Part shown: one piece after another, positions 36,119 to 45,357 of the stretch
How the letters are laid out: each line of letters begins with the position of its first letter
Position numbering within the stretch: the stretch's first letter is position 1
DNA from: Flavobacterium sp. HSC-61S13
GTDB taxonomy: Bacteria > Bacteroidota > Bacteroidia > Flavobacteriales > Flavobacteriaceae
Reading direction: 5' to 3'
Assembly (NCBI RefSeq): GCF_024171535.1
Contig: NZ_JALJZV010000002.1
Location: forward strand, 62,001 to 126,000
DNA: 64,000 nucleotides
Notes under the pieces: generated by a model
Seen by the model: the letters and a program-made list of their open reading frames with translations, nothing else
What the model was told of the DNA's origin: nothing
Databases searched by the model: none
Program-made: the position numbers and the translations under genes

Positions 36119-37399
36119 CTATTTCGGGGTAGCGTCTTCGAGACTCTTTTCATTACTTTCATCTTTCAATACTGCCTTGGCTACCTTTCCAATGGAAAGT
36201 CCTTGTACAACAATCGAAAACAACACCACGATATAAGTGATCTCCAACAGCATTTCTTTGTATTCGTTATAAGGCAACGATAATACCAGAGCAATCGAAA
36301 CTCCACCACGAATCCCTCCCCAAACCAACACAATTAAGGATCCCTTCGTATAAATTCTATTTCTCGAAAAAACTCTATAGGGAATTAAAATCGATAACAT
36401 CCTCGAGAATAAAACAACTATTATCGTAATTAGTGCCAACCAGATATGTTTTTCAATATCGGGTAATAACAACAATTCAAATCCGATAAACATAAAAAGA
36501 ATAGCATTTAGAATTTCATCAATTAACTCCCAAAACTTCGTGAGATAATCCTGAGTTTCGTCGTTCATCGCCACCTTTTTCCCGTAATTGCCAATAACGA
36601 GTCCTGCAATGACCATGGCAAGCGGACTTGACACATGCAGGGTTTTTGTTAGTAAAAACCCACCCATAACCAAGGCTAATGTAATCAATACGGTCACTTT
36701 ATAATCGTCTATTTTTTTCATCACATGAGATGCAGAATATCCCAGTATCAATCCGACCAAGACCCCGCCAATAACCTCTTGCGCAAAGAATTTAGATACA
36801 GACAAAAAAGTAATGCTTACCTCATCACTGATCGCTAATTTCAATACTACGGCAAACATAACTACGGCAACCCCATCGTTAAATAGTGATTCTCCTGTAA
36901 TCTTTGTCTCTATTGATTTGGGAACTTTTACCTGCTTTAAAACACTTAAGACCACTATAGGATCCGTTGGTGAAATAAGTGTTCCAAATAACAAACAATA
37001 TATAAACGGAATACTGACCCCAAATAAAGGACAGATATAAAACAAAATGGCCGCTATAAAAAAAGCGGATAAGACGACGCTGACGGTAGAGTATAACATA
37101 ATAGCTACCCGATGTTCTCGTAAATCGGCGATATTGATATGTAACGCACCGGCAAACAACAAAAAATTCAACATGGCGCCCATCAACACCTCGTCAAAAT
37201 CAAATTGGCTGATCAACTTAAAAAAATCTCGAGTTGCATCTGGAAAAAGTTGATCGCCAAGCAGTCGAATACCTATGGATACCAACACGGCAATAACCAT
37301 TATTCCAATAGTTGTGGGTAATTTTAGAAAGCGCAAATTCAAATAGGCAAACCAAGATGCCAATACTATAAAAACGGAAAAGGTATAATAGAGTTCCAT
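36119..37399 (-). CDS. Na+/H+ antiporter, CPA1 family
   Basis: A 426-residue inner-membrane cation/proton exchanger with about 12 hydrophobic segments. The CPA1 signature is clear: SPTDPIVVLSVLKQVKVPKS (in part) and ETKITGESLFNDGVAVVMF, containing the transport Asp and GESLFND motif. The C-terminal tail is short (about 25 residues), with no regulatory domain. A -7 box TAAATTTG is on the minus strand at 37419-37426. Confidence 0.92.
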   Translation of the reverse strand: MELYYTFSVFIVLASWFAYLNLRFLKLPTTIGIMVIAVLVSIGIRLLGDQLFPDATRDFFKLISQFDFDEVLMGAMLNFLLFAGALHINIADLREHRVAIMLYSTVSVVLSAFFIAAILFYICPLFGVSIPFIYCLLFGTLISPTDPIVVLSVLKQVKVPKSIETKITGESLFNDGVAVVMFAVVLKLAISDEVSITFLSVSKFFAQEVIGGVLVGLILGYSASHVMKKIDDYKVTVLITLALVMGGFLLTKTLHVSSPLAMVIAGLVIGNYGKKVAMNDETQDYLTKFWELIDEILNAILFMFIGFELLLLPDIEKHIWLALITIIVVLFSRMLSILIPYRVFSRNRIYTKGSLIVLVWGGIRGGVSIALVLSLPYNEYKEMLLEITYIVVLFSIVVQGLSIGKVAKAVLKDESNEKSLEDATPK

Positions 37400-37418
37400 A
37401 AAATTGAATCGTTTACTT

Positions 37419-37426
37419 CAAATTTA
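37419..37426 (-). promoter_or_regulatory. -7 box of the antiporter gene
   Basis: TAAATTTG on the minus strand, 20-27 bp before the ATG, matches TAnnTTTG. No -33 element was confirmed. Confidence 0.45.
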
Positions 37427-37475
37427 ATCAAAAAACAACAAGTAATTACTCCTGATTCGAAGATACTTATTAAGC

Positions 37476-37507
37476 TGATACGCGAATGCGCCCATTCGCC
37501 CATTCGC
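37476..37507. repeat. Dispersed intergenic repeat related to the one after rarA
   Basis: GCTGATACGCGAATGCGCCC and two overlapping copies of GCCCATTCGC (37490-37499 and 37498-37507) use the same words as the 15.7-16.0 kb repeat, where GCGAATGGGC is found twice and GCTGATA twice. The short stretch lies between the antiporter promoter and the pepA terminator. Confidence 0.6.
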
Positions 37508-37519
37508 TAATAAACAAAA

Positions 37520-37543
37520 AAAGCAGCCCCAAAGGGCTGCTTT
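37520..37543 (-). terminator. Terminator of pepA
   Basis: AAAGCAGCCC (37520-37529) pairs with GGGCTGCTTT (37534-37543) with a tetraloop. On the minus strand it is followed by a 7-base T-run, 28 bp after the gene's stop. Confidence 0.9.
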
Positions 37544-37571
37544 ACATATATAATTCTCGATAAAAAACCGT

Positions 37572-38972
37572 TTAAACTCCTTTGTACTGAGCCAAGAAGT
37601 GCACTAAAGTACGAATTCCGGTTCCGGTTCCGCCATGTCCTCTATAATTCTGTGGAGCTTCTGTAAAAGCAGGTCCTGCAATATCGATATGAACATACGG
37701 ATATTTAGCAAAATGCTCTAAAAACTTACCTGCAGTAATGGTTCCTGCATTACGACCACCAATATTTTTTAAGTCGGCAATGGAGGACTTTACTTGTTCT
37801 TTGTAATCATCCCAGAAAGGCAATAAAGCCAAACGTTCGTGTACGGCAAATCCAGATTTTACTAAAGCTGCTAAAACGGCATCGCTTGCATTACCCATAA
37901 GGCACGAAGCACGGTCTCCCGCCACCATTAAGGCTGCTCCAGTAAGTGTTGCAGCATCAATAATCAATTCGGGCTCGTATTGATTGGCATAGGCAATAGC
38001 ATCACCTAAAATCATACGTCCTTCAGCATCGGTATTCAAAACTTCTACTGTGGTACCGTCATACATGGTAATTACATCACCAGGTGTGTAAGCGTTTCCA
38101 CCGGGTCTATTATCCGTTGCAGGAATCAAACCGATGATATGTACATTCATTTTATTTAAAGCCGCCGCATAGATAGTACCCGCCATACAAGCTGCACCAC
38201 CCATATCCGATTTCATCAAATCCATAGAACTCGGTGTCGGCTTTAAACTCAAACCTCCCGTGTCATACACCACCCCTTTACCAACTAAAACCACCGGTTT
38301 TGAATTGATAGCATTGACTGGTTTATATTCCATAATCGTGAAAGTCGGAGGATCAATCGACCCCTTGTTTACAGCAATTAATCCACCCATTTTCAGGTCT
38401 TCAATTTTTGCCTTATCCAATACCTTTACGTCGAAATGAGCTTCCTGACCTAATAATTCAATTTCTTTGGCCAATTGTTCCGCAGTCAAAAAACTAACGG
38501 GCTCGTTAACCATCGTTCTAGCCCAATACACCGCTTTAATAGTGTGGTTTAAATCACTGATTATTTTAGCGTCAAAAGCACCTTTTAACTGAATCTGTTT
38601 TAAGGCATAGGTTTTCTCTGCTGCATCTTTGAAATATTTTAAAAACTGATAGTTTGACAAAGCTATACCTTCTGTCAATGCTAGAACGGCATCGGTATTA
38701 CCGACTACAGTTAAATTATCTGCTTTAACATCCAATTGGGTGCGTATCGCATATCCAGCAAGTCGCATTTTCTCTAAATCAGCGTTTTCTTTTACAAAAA
38801 AGAAATATTGATTGCTCATTTTAACGAAATCACTTTCTTTTTTTGACTTTAAGAATTCTTCTACAAAAGTAGAAAGCCATTCCATATTAGGAAATTCAAG
38901 TGTATTTTGTTCCGTGCCCAGGACATAAACGACATTTGCCTGAGTTTGGATTTCATTAACCAGTTGTATCAT
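37572..38972 (-). CDS. pepA: Leucyl aminopeptidase, M17 family
   Basis: A two-metal cytosolic aminopeptidase, 466 residues. The catalytic C-terminal domain shows LVGKGVVYDTGGLSLKP (about 230-246, metal and substrate Lys), SDMGGAACMAG (metal Asp) and the family signature NTDAEGRMILGDA (about 319-331). The N-terminal domain (1-150) is less conserved. A -7 box is just upstream. No signal peptide is present. Confidence 0.95.
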   Translation of the reverse strand: MIQLVNEIQTQANVVYVLGTEQNTLEFPNMEWLSTFVEEFLKSKKESDFVKMSNQYFFFVKENADLEKMRLAGYAIRTQLDVKADNLTVVGNTDAVLALTEGIALSNYQFLKYFKDAAEKTYALKQIQLKGAFDAKIISDLNHTIKAVYWARTMVNEPVSFLTAEQLAKEIELLGQEAHFDVKVLDKAKIEDLKMGGLIAVNKGSIDPPTFTIMEYKPVNAINSKPVVLVGKGVVYDTGGLSLKPTPSSMDLMKSDMGGAACMAGTIYAAALNKMNVHIIGLIPATDNRPGGNAYTPGDVITMYDGTTVEVLNTDAEGRMILGDAIAYANQYEPELIIDAATLTGAALMVAGDRASCLMGNASDAVLAALVKSGFAVHERLALLPFWDDYKEQVKSSIADLKNIGGRNAGTITAGKFLEHFAKYPYVHIDIAGPAFTEAPQNYRGHGGTGTGIRTLVHFLAQYKGV

Positions 38973-38994
38973 TTTATTATTTATTTTAGAAATA

Positions 38995-39002
38995 CAAATA
39001 TA
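38995..39002 (-). promoter_or_regulatory. -7 box of pepA
   Basis: TATATTTG on the minus strand, 23-30 bp before the pepA ATG, matches TAnnTTTG. Confidence 0.5.
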
Positions 39003-39014
39003 CCTTTTTTAGAC

Positions 39015-39842
39015 TTAGCTAAAAAATTTCTCGCCAACTACCAATAACCACCAAACTATCGGAACACTTTCTACCCAAAAGAGGGTAAAATATTTGGTTT
39101 GTTTTGGCGAAGCCTTCCATGTAAAAAATAACACCAAAGCTACGATGACCAAATTATTCCATGCTTGTATAGACTGAAACCCCAGTTTAAAAAACTCTAA
39201 AAAATAAAATGGAATCAACAATAAGAGTATCAGTCTTTTGGTTTTTTCCATTCCCAAAGTCTGAGGTACGGTTTTTAACTTTTTATCATCAAATTGCAAA
39301 TCGACGATTTCAAAGATCAAAATCAAGATCAACACCAAAAAGAAACGTTGCAAAAACTTGATTCCAATATCCTGTGTCAATGCTAATCCGGCATTAACTA
39401 TCGGTACAATCAGTGTGACACCAGCCCAACAAAACGATACAATATAGATTTTAATACCTGCCCAATTTCGTAAATTTGGAATTTTCGGATAGATCGGTAT
39501 GGCATATAACAAGCACAGTAACAACAGTCCTAAAGTAACGAGCTGTGCATTAAATTGCAGCATAAAAAAACTAAAACCCGCAATCGTCAAAGCAATGAGA
39601 CTCATCGCAATTATCGCTTTCATGTTTTTTGAAAACACGCCTTTTAACTTATAAACCGTTTCGGCATATTTAATAAAATTATAGGAAAAAAGTGTCCCAA
39701 AAAAAGCAAGAGCGGATACGACTGCGTCAAATGGAATATCACAAAAATAAAACGTCATTTGAACCAGTGAAAACACGGCCAACGAAACATGTACACTCCC
39801 ATTGAGGTAGAGGTTGAAAGCAGTTCGGAATGAGTTATTCAT
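39015..39842 (-). CDS. UbiA-like membrane protein with an incomplete active site
   Basis: A 275-residue polytopic membrane protein with about 8 hydrophobic segments. The second prenyltransferase motif is well kept (EIVDLQFDDKKLKTVPQTLG, residues about 183-202). At the place of the first, NDxxDxxxD-like motif the sequence reads NFIKYAETVYKLKG and lacks the aspartates. So it is either a diverged UbiA-type transferase with altered chemistry or a non-enzymatic relative. It ends 42 bp before the pepA start on the same strand. Product unknown. Confidence 0.75.
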   Translation of the reverse strand: MNNSFRTAFNLYLNGSVHVSLAVFSLVQMTFYFCDIPFDAVVSALAFFGTLFSYNFIKYAETVYKLKGVFSKNMKAIIAMSLIALTIAGFSFFMLQFNAQLVTLGLLLLCLLYAIPIYPKIPNLRNWAGIKIYIVSFCWAGVTLIVPIVNAGLALTQDIGIKFLQRFFLVLILILIFEIVDLQFDDKKLKTVPQTLGMEKTKRLILLLLIPFYFLEFFKLGFQSIQAWNNLVIVALVLFFTWKASPKQTKYFTLFWVESVPIVWWLLVVGEKFFS

Positions 39843-39925
39843 AGGGAGACTTCTGTATGAAGCTGTAATTTAAGTACATTTTTAAAATTAGGTTCTATAT
39901 TCGGTAAAAATATCGGATTTATGGT

Positions 39926-39933
39926 TATTTTTG
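39926..39933 (+). promoter_or_regulatory. -7 box of gcvP
   Basis: TATTTTTG matches TAnnTTTG, 37-44 bp before the gcvP ATG. No -33 element was confirmed. Confidence 0.45.
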
Positions 39934-39969
39934 TATGCTTAAACACAACTTATCTTTTATAATAGTAGA

Positions 39970-42819
39970 ATGAAAAAAAATGCATTTGCTTTAAGACACA
40001 TTGGTCCAAGACCGGCGGATTTGGAACATATGTTAAAAACTGTTCAAGTTGACAACATAGAACAACTGATATACGAAACCTTCCCAGACAATATTCGGTT
40101 AAAACAAGACTTACAATTAGACCCTGCTATGACAGAGTATGAGTATTTGGCTCATATTCAAGCATTGGGTAATAAAAATAAGGTGTTTCGTACTTATATC
40201 GGAATGGGATATCACGAAGCAGTTGTGCCTGCGGCTATTCAAAGAAATATTTTTGAAAATCCAGGATGGTATACCGCATATACTCCATATCAAGCGGAGA
40301 TTGCCCAAGGTCGTTTGGAAGCGCTTTTAAATTTTCAAACTACGGTTATAGAATTATCGGGAATGGAAATTGCCAATGCTTCACTATTGGATGAAGGAAC
40401 TGCAGCTGCAGAGGCTATGGCTCTTTTATTTGATGTAAGAACCCGTGACCAAAAGAAAAACAACGCAAACAAATTTTTTGTTTCAGAAGCTATACTTCCT
40501 CAAACGCTTTCGATTTTACAAACCCGTTCAACGCCAATTGGAATTGAATTAGTAGTTGGTAATCACGAAACTTTTGATTTCTCAGAAGCTTATTTTGGAG
40601 CTATATTACAATATCCAGGTAAATACGGTCAAGTTTATGATTACACAGACTTTATCCATATTGCCAAATCCAAAGACATTAAAGTTGCGGTTGCTGCAGA
40701 TATTTTATCTTTAGTAACTTTAAAATCTCCTGGAGAAATGGGTGCTGATGTTGTTGTAGGAACTACACAACGTTTTGGTATTCCACTAGGATTTGGAGGA
40801 CCTCATGCAGGATTCTTCGCAACTAAGGAAGAGCACAAACGCAGTATGCCAGGACGTATCATTGGGGTTTCTCAAGATGCGGATGGAAACCGTGCACTTC
40901 GTATGGCTTTACAAACCAGAGAGCAACATATCAAACGCGAAAGAGCGACTTCTAATATCTGTACAGCTCAAGTATTATTGGCTGTTATGGCGGGAATGTA
41001 TGCGGTTTACCACGGTCCTAAAGGATTGGAGTTTATCGCCAATGAGGTTCACACCAAAGCAGTAACCGTTGCTAAAGCTTTAGAGAAATTAGGCTTTAAA
41101 CAAAAGAACAGCGATTTCTTTGATACGATTTTGATCGAAGCCAATTCTGCTAAAGTTCGTGCCATTGCAGAACATTACAGTGTCAACTTTAATTATATCG
41201 ACGAACAAACGCTTTCGATCTCGTTAAACGAAACGGCAAATCTAAGCGACATCAATACGATTGTTGAGATTTTTGCGGAAGTTGCGGATAAGGATTTCTT
41301 TAAGATCACCGAAATCGAAACTGGCGTTCATTTTGCAGAAAGACTAGCTAGAAACACACCGTTTTTACAACATGATGTGTTTAATAGTCACCATTCTGAA
41401 ACGCAATTAATGCGTTATATCAAAAGATTAGAGCGCAAAGATTTGGCTTTAAATCAATCGATGATCTCTTTGGGTTCTTGTACGATGAAGTTGAATGCCG
41501 CAGCTGAGATGCTTCCTTTAAGCAATCCACAGTGGAACAACATTCACCCGTTTGCACCTGCCGACCAAGCAGAAGGTTATATGACCATGTTAAAAGCTTT
41601 AGAAGAGCAATTGAATGTGATTACAGGATTTGCAGGTACCTCTTTACAACCAAATTCTGGTGCACAAGGAGAATACGCCGGTTTAATGGCCATCCGTGCT
41701 TACCACCATGCCAATGGAGATTTCCAGAGAAACATCGCTTTAATTCCAGCTTCTGCTCACGGAACCAACCCAGCTTCTGCTGCGATGGCAGGAATGAAAG
41801 TTGTAGTAACTAAAACTACGGAAGAGGGTAATATTGATGTGGAAGATTTAAAAGCTAAAGCGGAACTACACAAAGACAATTTATCTTGTTTAATGGTAAC
41901 CTACCCATCTACTCATGGAGTTTATGAAAGTGCTATTACCGAAATAACAAACATCATTCATCAAAATGGCGGTCAAGTTTATATGGACGGTGCCAACATG
42001 AATGCCCAAGTTGCCATGACAAATCCAGCCAATATCGGAGCTGACGTTTGTCACTTAAACTTACATAAAACTTTCGCTATTCCACATGGTGGAGGTGGAC
42101 CAGGAGTTGGACCAATTTGTGTAGCACCACATTTAGTTCAATTTTTACCATCAAATCCTTTGGTGAAAACCGGAGGCGAAAATGCAATTACTTCTATCTC
42201 TTCGGCTCCTTATGGTTCGGCATTGGTTTGCCTGATATCTTACGGTTATATCGTGATGTTAGGTGCTGACGGTTTGAAAAAAGTAACAGAACAAGCTATT
42301 TTAAATGCCAATTATATGAAAGCCCGTTTAGAAGGTCATTACGACATTCTTTATACGGGTGAAAAAGGAAGAGCCGCTCACGAAATGATCGTAGACTGTC
42401 GTCCATTTAAACAAAATGGCATTGAAGTAACCGATATCGCAAAGCGTTTAATCGATTATGGTTTCCATGCACCAACGGTATCTTTCCCTGTAGCTGGAAC
42501 ACTTATGATTGAACCAACAGAAAGTGAAAGCGTTGAGGAATTAGACCGTTTCTGTGATGCGATGATTTCTATTCGTAAAGAAATTGCCAACGCAACAGCA
42601 GAGAATCCGGTAAACGAATTGAAAAACGCTCCGCACACTTTGGCTTTGCTAACTGCTGATAACTGGGATCTACCTTATTCAAGAGAAAAGGCTGCCTACC
42701 CAATAGAACACGTAGTAGACAATAAATTCTGGCCTAGTGTTCGTCGTATTGACGACGCATACGGAGATAGAAACTTAGTTTGTTCTTGTGCTCCTATCGA
42801 AGCATATATGGAAAACTAG
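39970..42819 (+). CDS. gcvP: Glycine dehydrogenase (P protein of the glycine cleavage system)
   Basis: A PLP-dependent decarboxylase that starts glycine cleavage, passing the methylamine group to the lipoyl H protein. It has 949 residues, the single-chain form. The PLP lysine is Lys700 in [17 protein letters not shown]. Other typical segments are [20 protein letters not shown] in pieces (about 277-296) and the C-terminal [11 protein letters not shown]. It is monocistronic with its own -7 box and terminator; gcvT and gcvH are not in this window. Confidence 0.97.
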   Translation: MKKNAFALRHIGPRPADLEHMLKTVQVDNIEQLIYETFPDNIRLKQDLQLDPAMTEYEYLAHIQALGNKNKVFRTYIGMGYHEAVVPAAIQRNIFENPGWYTAYTPYQAEIAQGRLEALLNFQTTVIELSGMEIANASLLDEGTAAAEAMALLFDVRTRDQKKNNANKFFVSEAILPQTLSILQTRSTPIGIELVVGNHETFDFSEAYFGAILQYPGKYGQVYDYTDFIHIAKSKDIKVAVAADILSLVTLKSPGEMGADVVVGTTQRFGIPLGFGGPHAGFFATKEEHKRSMPGRIIGVSQDADGNRALRMALQTREQHIKRERATSNICTAQVLLAVMAGMYAVYHGPKGLEFIANEVHTKAVTVAKALEKLGFKQKNSDFFDTILIEANSAKVRAIAEHYSVNFNYIDEQTLSISLNETANLSDINTIVEIFAEVADKDFFKITEIETGVHFAERLARNTPFLQHDVFNSHHSETQLMRYIKRLERKDLALNQSMISLGSCTMKLNAAAEMLPLSNPQWNNIHPFAPADQAEGYMTMLKALEEQLNVITGFAGTSLQPNSGAQGEYAGLMAIRAYHHANGDFQRNIALIPASAHGTNPASAAMAGMKVVVTKTTEEGNIDVEDLKAKAELHKDNLSCLMVTYPSTHGVYESAITEITNIIHQNGGQVYMDGANMNAQVAMTNPANIGADVCHLNLHKTFAIPHGGGGPGVGPICVAPHLVQFLPSNPLVKTGGENAITSISSAPYGSALVCLISYGYIVMLGADGLKKVTEQAILNANYMKARLEGHYDILYTGEKGRAAHEMIVDCRPFKQNGIEVTDIAKRLIDYGFHAPTVSFPVAGTLMIEPTESESVEELDRFCDAMISIRKEIANATAENPVNELKNAPHTLALLTADNWDLPYSREKAAYPIEHVVDNKFWPSVRRIDDAYGDRNLVCSCAPIEAYMEN

Positions 42820-42844
42820 TCGAAAACCGACTTCAAAATAACTT

Positions 42845-42878
42845 ATAAGGACCTCTAATCGGGGTCCTTATTTTTTTA
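42845..42878 (+). terminator. Terminator of gcvP
   Basis: ATAAGGACC (42845-42853) pairs with GGTCCTTAT (42863-42871) and is followed by a T-run. It separates gcvP from the siderophore operon promoter only 16 bp further on. Confidence 0.88.
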
Positions 42879-42893
42879 GTTTTTATTTTGCTT

Positions 42894-42916
42894 TTATTTA
42901 GACTAATTATGAATAA
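42894..42916 (+). promoter_or_regulatory. 23-bp partial palindrome, candidate Fur-like operator (site 1)
   Basis: Begins TTATTTAGACTAA and ends GAATAA; 16 of 22 dyad positions match. The same site type occurs twice before the DUF4374 operon (51671-51693 and 51741-51763). It lies 4 bp upstream of the -7 box at 42921, overlapping the -33 region, so a bound repressor would block the promoter. The Fur assignment is inferred from the iron-related genes it controls. Confidence 0.6.
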
Positions 42917-42920
42917 TGAT

Positions 42921-42928
42921 TATATTTG
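42921..42928 (+). promoter_or_regulatory. -7 box of the esterase/PepSY/TonB operon
   Basis: TATATTTG matches TAnnTTTG and lies 37-45 bp before the esterase ATG at 42966. It rules out the earlier in-frame ATGs at 42888 and 42909. Confidence 0.6.
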
Positions 42929-42965
42929 CATCTTTATTAATCATTTCCCCCTAAATAAAAGCATC

Positions 42966-44117
42966 ATGTTCCCCCTTAAGAAAACCTATTTTAACTGGCT
43001 TCTTGTACTTTTACTATCCCACAATTTAACTAGTGCGCAAGATAAAATTGCGATTGGAGAAACCCGTGAACTACAGTCCAAGATACTCCATGAAAATCGA
43101 AGCCTACAAATTTATCTTCCCCCATCCTACCAAAATTCAAAGATTCAAAAGGCCGACTATCCCGTTATCTATTTACTAGATAGCGAGACTAATTTTCACT
43201 ATCTGACGGGATTTATCGAAAAACTTTCGCAGGGGCCCTATGCCTATGTTCCTGAAATGATTGTAGTAGGTATCGTCAATACCAACCGCTCCCGAGACTT
43301 AACTCCCACCCCTATAATCGATAAAAAAACCAAACAACTAGACACTAAAAACTCCGGTGGCAATGAGGCTTTTATCTCTTTTATACAACAAGAACTGTTC
43401 CCATGGGTGGATGGTCACTACCGCACTGAAAACTATAAAATACTAATCGGTCATTCCTTTGGTGGTATTACTGCTTTAAATATACTGCTGCATCACACCA
43501 AAATGTTTGATGCTTACCTGGTACACGATCCGAGCATTTGGTATGACAATCAGCTTGTTTTAAAACAATTTGAAGCAAGAGATACAACCGACTTATTAAA
43601 GCGAAAGCTCTATCTAACTCAAGCCGGAGAACCGTTTAATAATACGGAACTCAACGATCATTTTACATCCAACAAAAAATTTAAAGCATTGTTGGATAAC
43701 GGTAAATTCCAAAATTTAAACTGGCAATTTCAACAATATGAAAATGAAGATCACGGAAGCATACCGATTATTGGCAATTTAGATGGTTTGCGCTATGTTT
43801 TTAAGGGCCATCAAATCAATATCAAGGCAGTAGCTGCGCAGCCCGACTTGATTAAAAATTCTTACAAAAAACTGAGCGAAGATTTGAACTTTCCATTTCT
43901 TCCCACGGAAATCTATATCGAGAAAGTTGCTCGTTATTTGATGCGCACAGGCCAGGTGGAACAAGCTCTTGGCTACCTCGAACAAAACCTCCAAAGCTTT
44001 CCAAACAGTCCACAAGCCCATTATTCCCTATACGAATATTTTCATCAGATCCATCAAAAAGAAAAAGCGCAAACTTATTTAAGTCAAGCTATAGCCTTAG
44101 GTTATCCGTCAAATTAA
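42966..44117 (+). CDS. Secreted siderophore-type esterase (Fes/IroE-like) with TPR tail
   Basis: An alpha/beta-hydrolase of 383 residues when started at 42966, where a signal peptide (LLVLLLSHNLTSAQ) begins. The nucleophile is Ser164 in IGHSFGG, and the catalytic His is about residue 263 in NEDHGSIP, followed by a small C-terminal helical region with TPR-like pattern (about 318-383). The fold belongs to the esterase D/IroE/Fes group that opens enterobactin-type trilactones. Its place before a PepSY and a TonB receptor gene, under a shared operator, supports a siderophore substrate. Other ester substrates remain possible. Confidence 0.82.
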   Translation: MFPLKKTYFNWLLVLLLSHNLTSAQDKIAIGETRELQSKILHENRSLQIYLPPSYQNSKIQKADYPVIYLLDSETNFHYLTGFIEKLSQGPYAYVPEMIVVGIVNTNRSRDLTPTPIIDKKTKQLDTKNSGGNEAFISFIQQELFPWVDGHYRTENYKILIGHSFGGITALNILLHHTKMFDAYLVHDPSIWYDNQLVLKQFEARDTTDLLKRKLYLTQAGEPFNNTELNDHFTSNKKFKALLDNGKFQNLNWQFQQYENEDHGSIPIIGNLDGLRYVFKGHQINIKAVAAQPDLIKNSYKKLSEDLNFPFLPTEIYIEKVARYLMRTGQVEQALGYLEQNLQSFPNSPQAHYSLYEYFHQIHQKEKAQTYLSQAIALGYPSN

Positions 44118-44130
44118 GACCAACTACATC

Positions 44131-45357
44131 ATGTCGAGGAAATCAAAACCCACGTGGAAACAACGTGCAAAAAAAATATTGGGTCAACTTCACCTCTGGT
44201 TGGGTTTACTCTCCGGAATTATCGTATTTATCGTATCGATTACGGGTGCGATTTATGTTTTTAATGAAGATATCACGCATTTTACCAGACGTCATGTAAT
44301 TTATCATGGCGAGCAAAACATCGAAAATAAAAAACCGCTACCGGTACAGGAGTTGCAACGTATCGTTAATGCCTATGTTCAAGAAGAAGTATCTTCAGAC
44401 GAAGTTACTATACCGATCGATAAAAATCAATCCTATCAATTTGGTTTTCACAAAACCAATCGCAAGGGTTGGAATTATTTCGACACCTATTTAATTTACA
44501 AAAATGCCTATGTAAATCAATATACCGGTGAAGTTCTGGGCGTTTATAACATCCGAGAAAACCTCTTCTTTTTTACGATGATTTTACATCGATCGCTGTT
44601 GCTCAATGGCGGTGTTGGCAGTTTAGTAGTAGGAATAGCTACCATTATTTTCACATTGATGTTGATTACAGGTATTGTATTGTGGTGGCCAAAAAATAAA
44701 AAGGCCACCAAACAGCGAATTTGGTTCCGCTGGAAAAACATCAAAGGTTGGAAGCGAAAAAACTACGATTTACACAATATACTCGGCTTTTACACCTCGC
44801 TTATTGCGATGATTGTAGCCCTTACAGGCTTATGTTTGTCATTTCGTGTTCTAACTACCGGCATTTATATGTTGCTCTCTGGAGGGACCGCAGATTATCC
44901 CAATTTTGATCAATATAAAACCACCGCACCCGAATCATTAGAAACACCACAAACCATTGAAGAAATTATAGAAAAAGTACGCCACTATTATCCCGATGCA
45001 GCTTCTTTCGGATTGGACTTAGAGGATCATTCCCAAAGCGATCACCATCACGATAATTTAAGTATTTACATCAAGAACTCCCCATTTACCTATTACGACA
45101 ATCACTTATTAATATTTGACGAACATTCGGGGGATCTATTGTTTAACAGACCCTACCAAGACCAGACACTGGCTGAAAAAGTGGTCGGTGCCAATTACGA
45201 CATACATGTTGGTGGCATCCTCGGGTTTGGCGGTAAAATTTTAGCCTTTGTATCCAGCCTTATTTGTGCATCATTGCCCATCACCGGATTTCTAGTTTGG
45301 TGGGGTAGAAAAAAGAAAAAAAGAAAACCAATTAGAACGCAGCATCATGAAAAATAA
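44131..45357 (+). CDS. PepSY-associated membrane protein (XusC/FpvG-like)
   Basis: A 408-residue inner-membrane protein of the PepSY-TM family. Four membrane helices are visible: about 17-40 (LHLWLGLLSGIIVFIVSITG in part), about 145-190, about 210-240 (HNILGFYTSLIAMIVALTG in part) and about 360-390. The His/Trp-rich helix ends typical of the family are present. Related proteins reduce or release iron from ferric-siderophore complexes at the inner membrane. It begins 13 bp after the esterase and overlaps the next TonB receptor by 11 bp, so all three are co-translated. Confidence 0.88.
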   Translation: MSRKSKPTWKQRAKKILGQLHLWLGLLSGIIVFIVSITGAIYVFNEDITHFTRRHVIYHGEQNIENKKPLPVQELQRIVNAYVQEEVSSDEVTIPIDKNQSYQFGFHKTNRKGWNYFDTYLIYKNAYVNQYTGEVLGVYNIRENLFFFTMILHRSLLLNGGVGSLVVGIATIIFTLMLITGIVLWWPKNKKATKQRIWFRWKNIKGWKRKNYDLHNILGFYTSLIAMIVALTGLCLSFRVLTTGIYMLLSGGTADYPNFDQYKTTAPESLETPQTIEEIIEKVRHYYPDAASFGLDLEDHSQSDHHHDNLSIYIKNSPFTYYDNHLLIFDEHSGDLLFNRPYQDQTLAEKVVGANYDIHVGGILGFGGKILAFVSSLICASLPITGFLVWWGRKKKKRKPIRTQHHEK

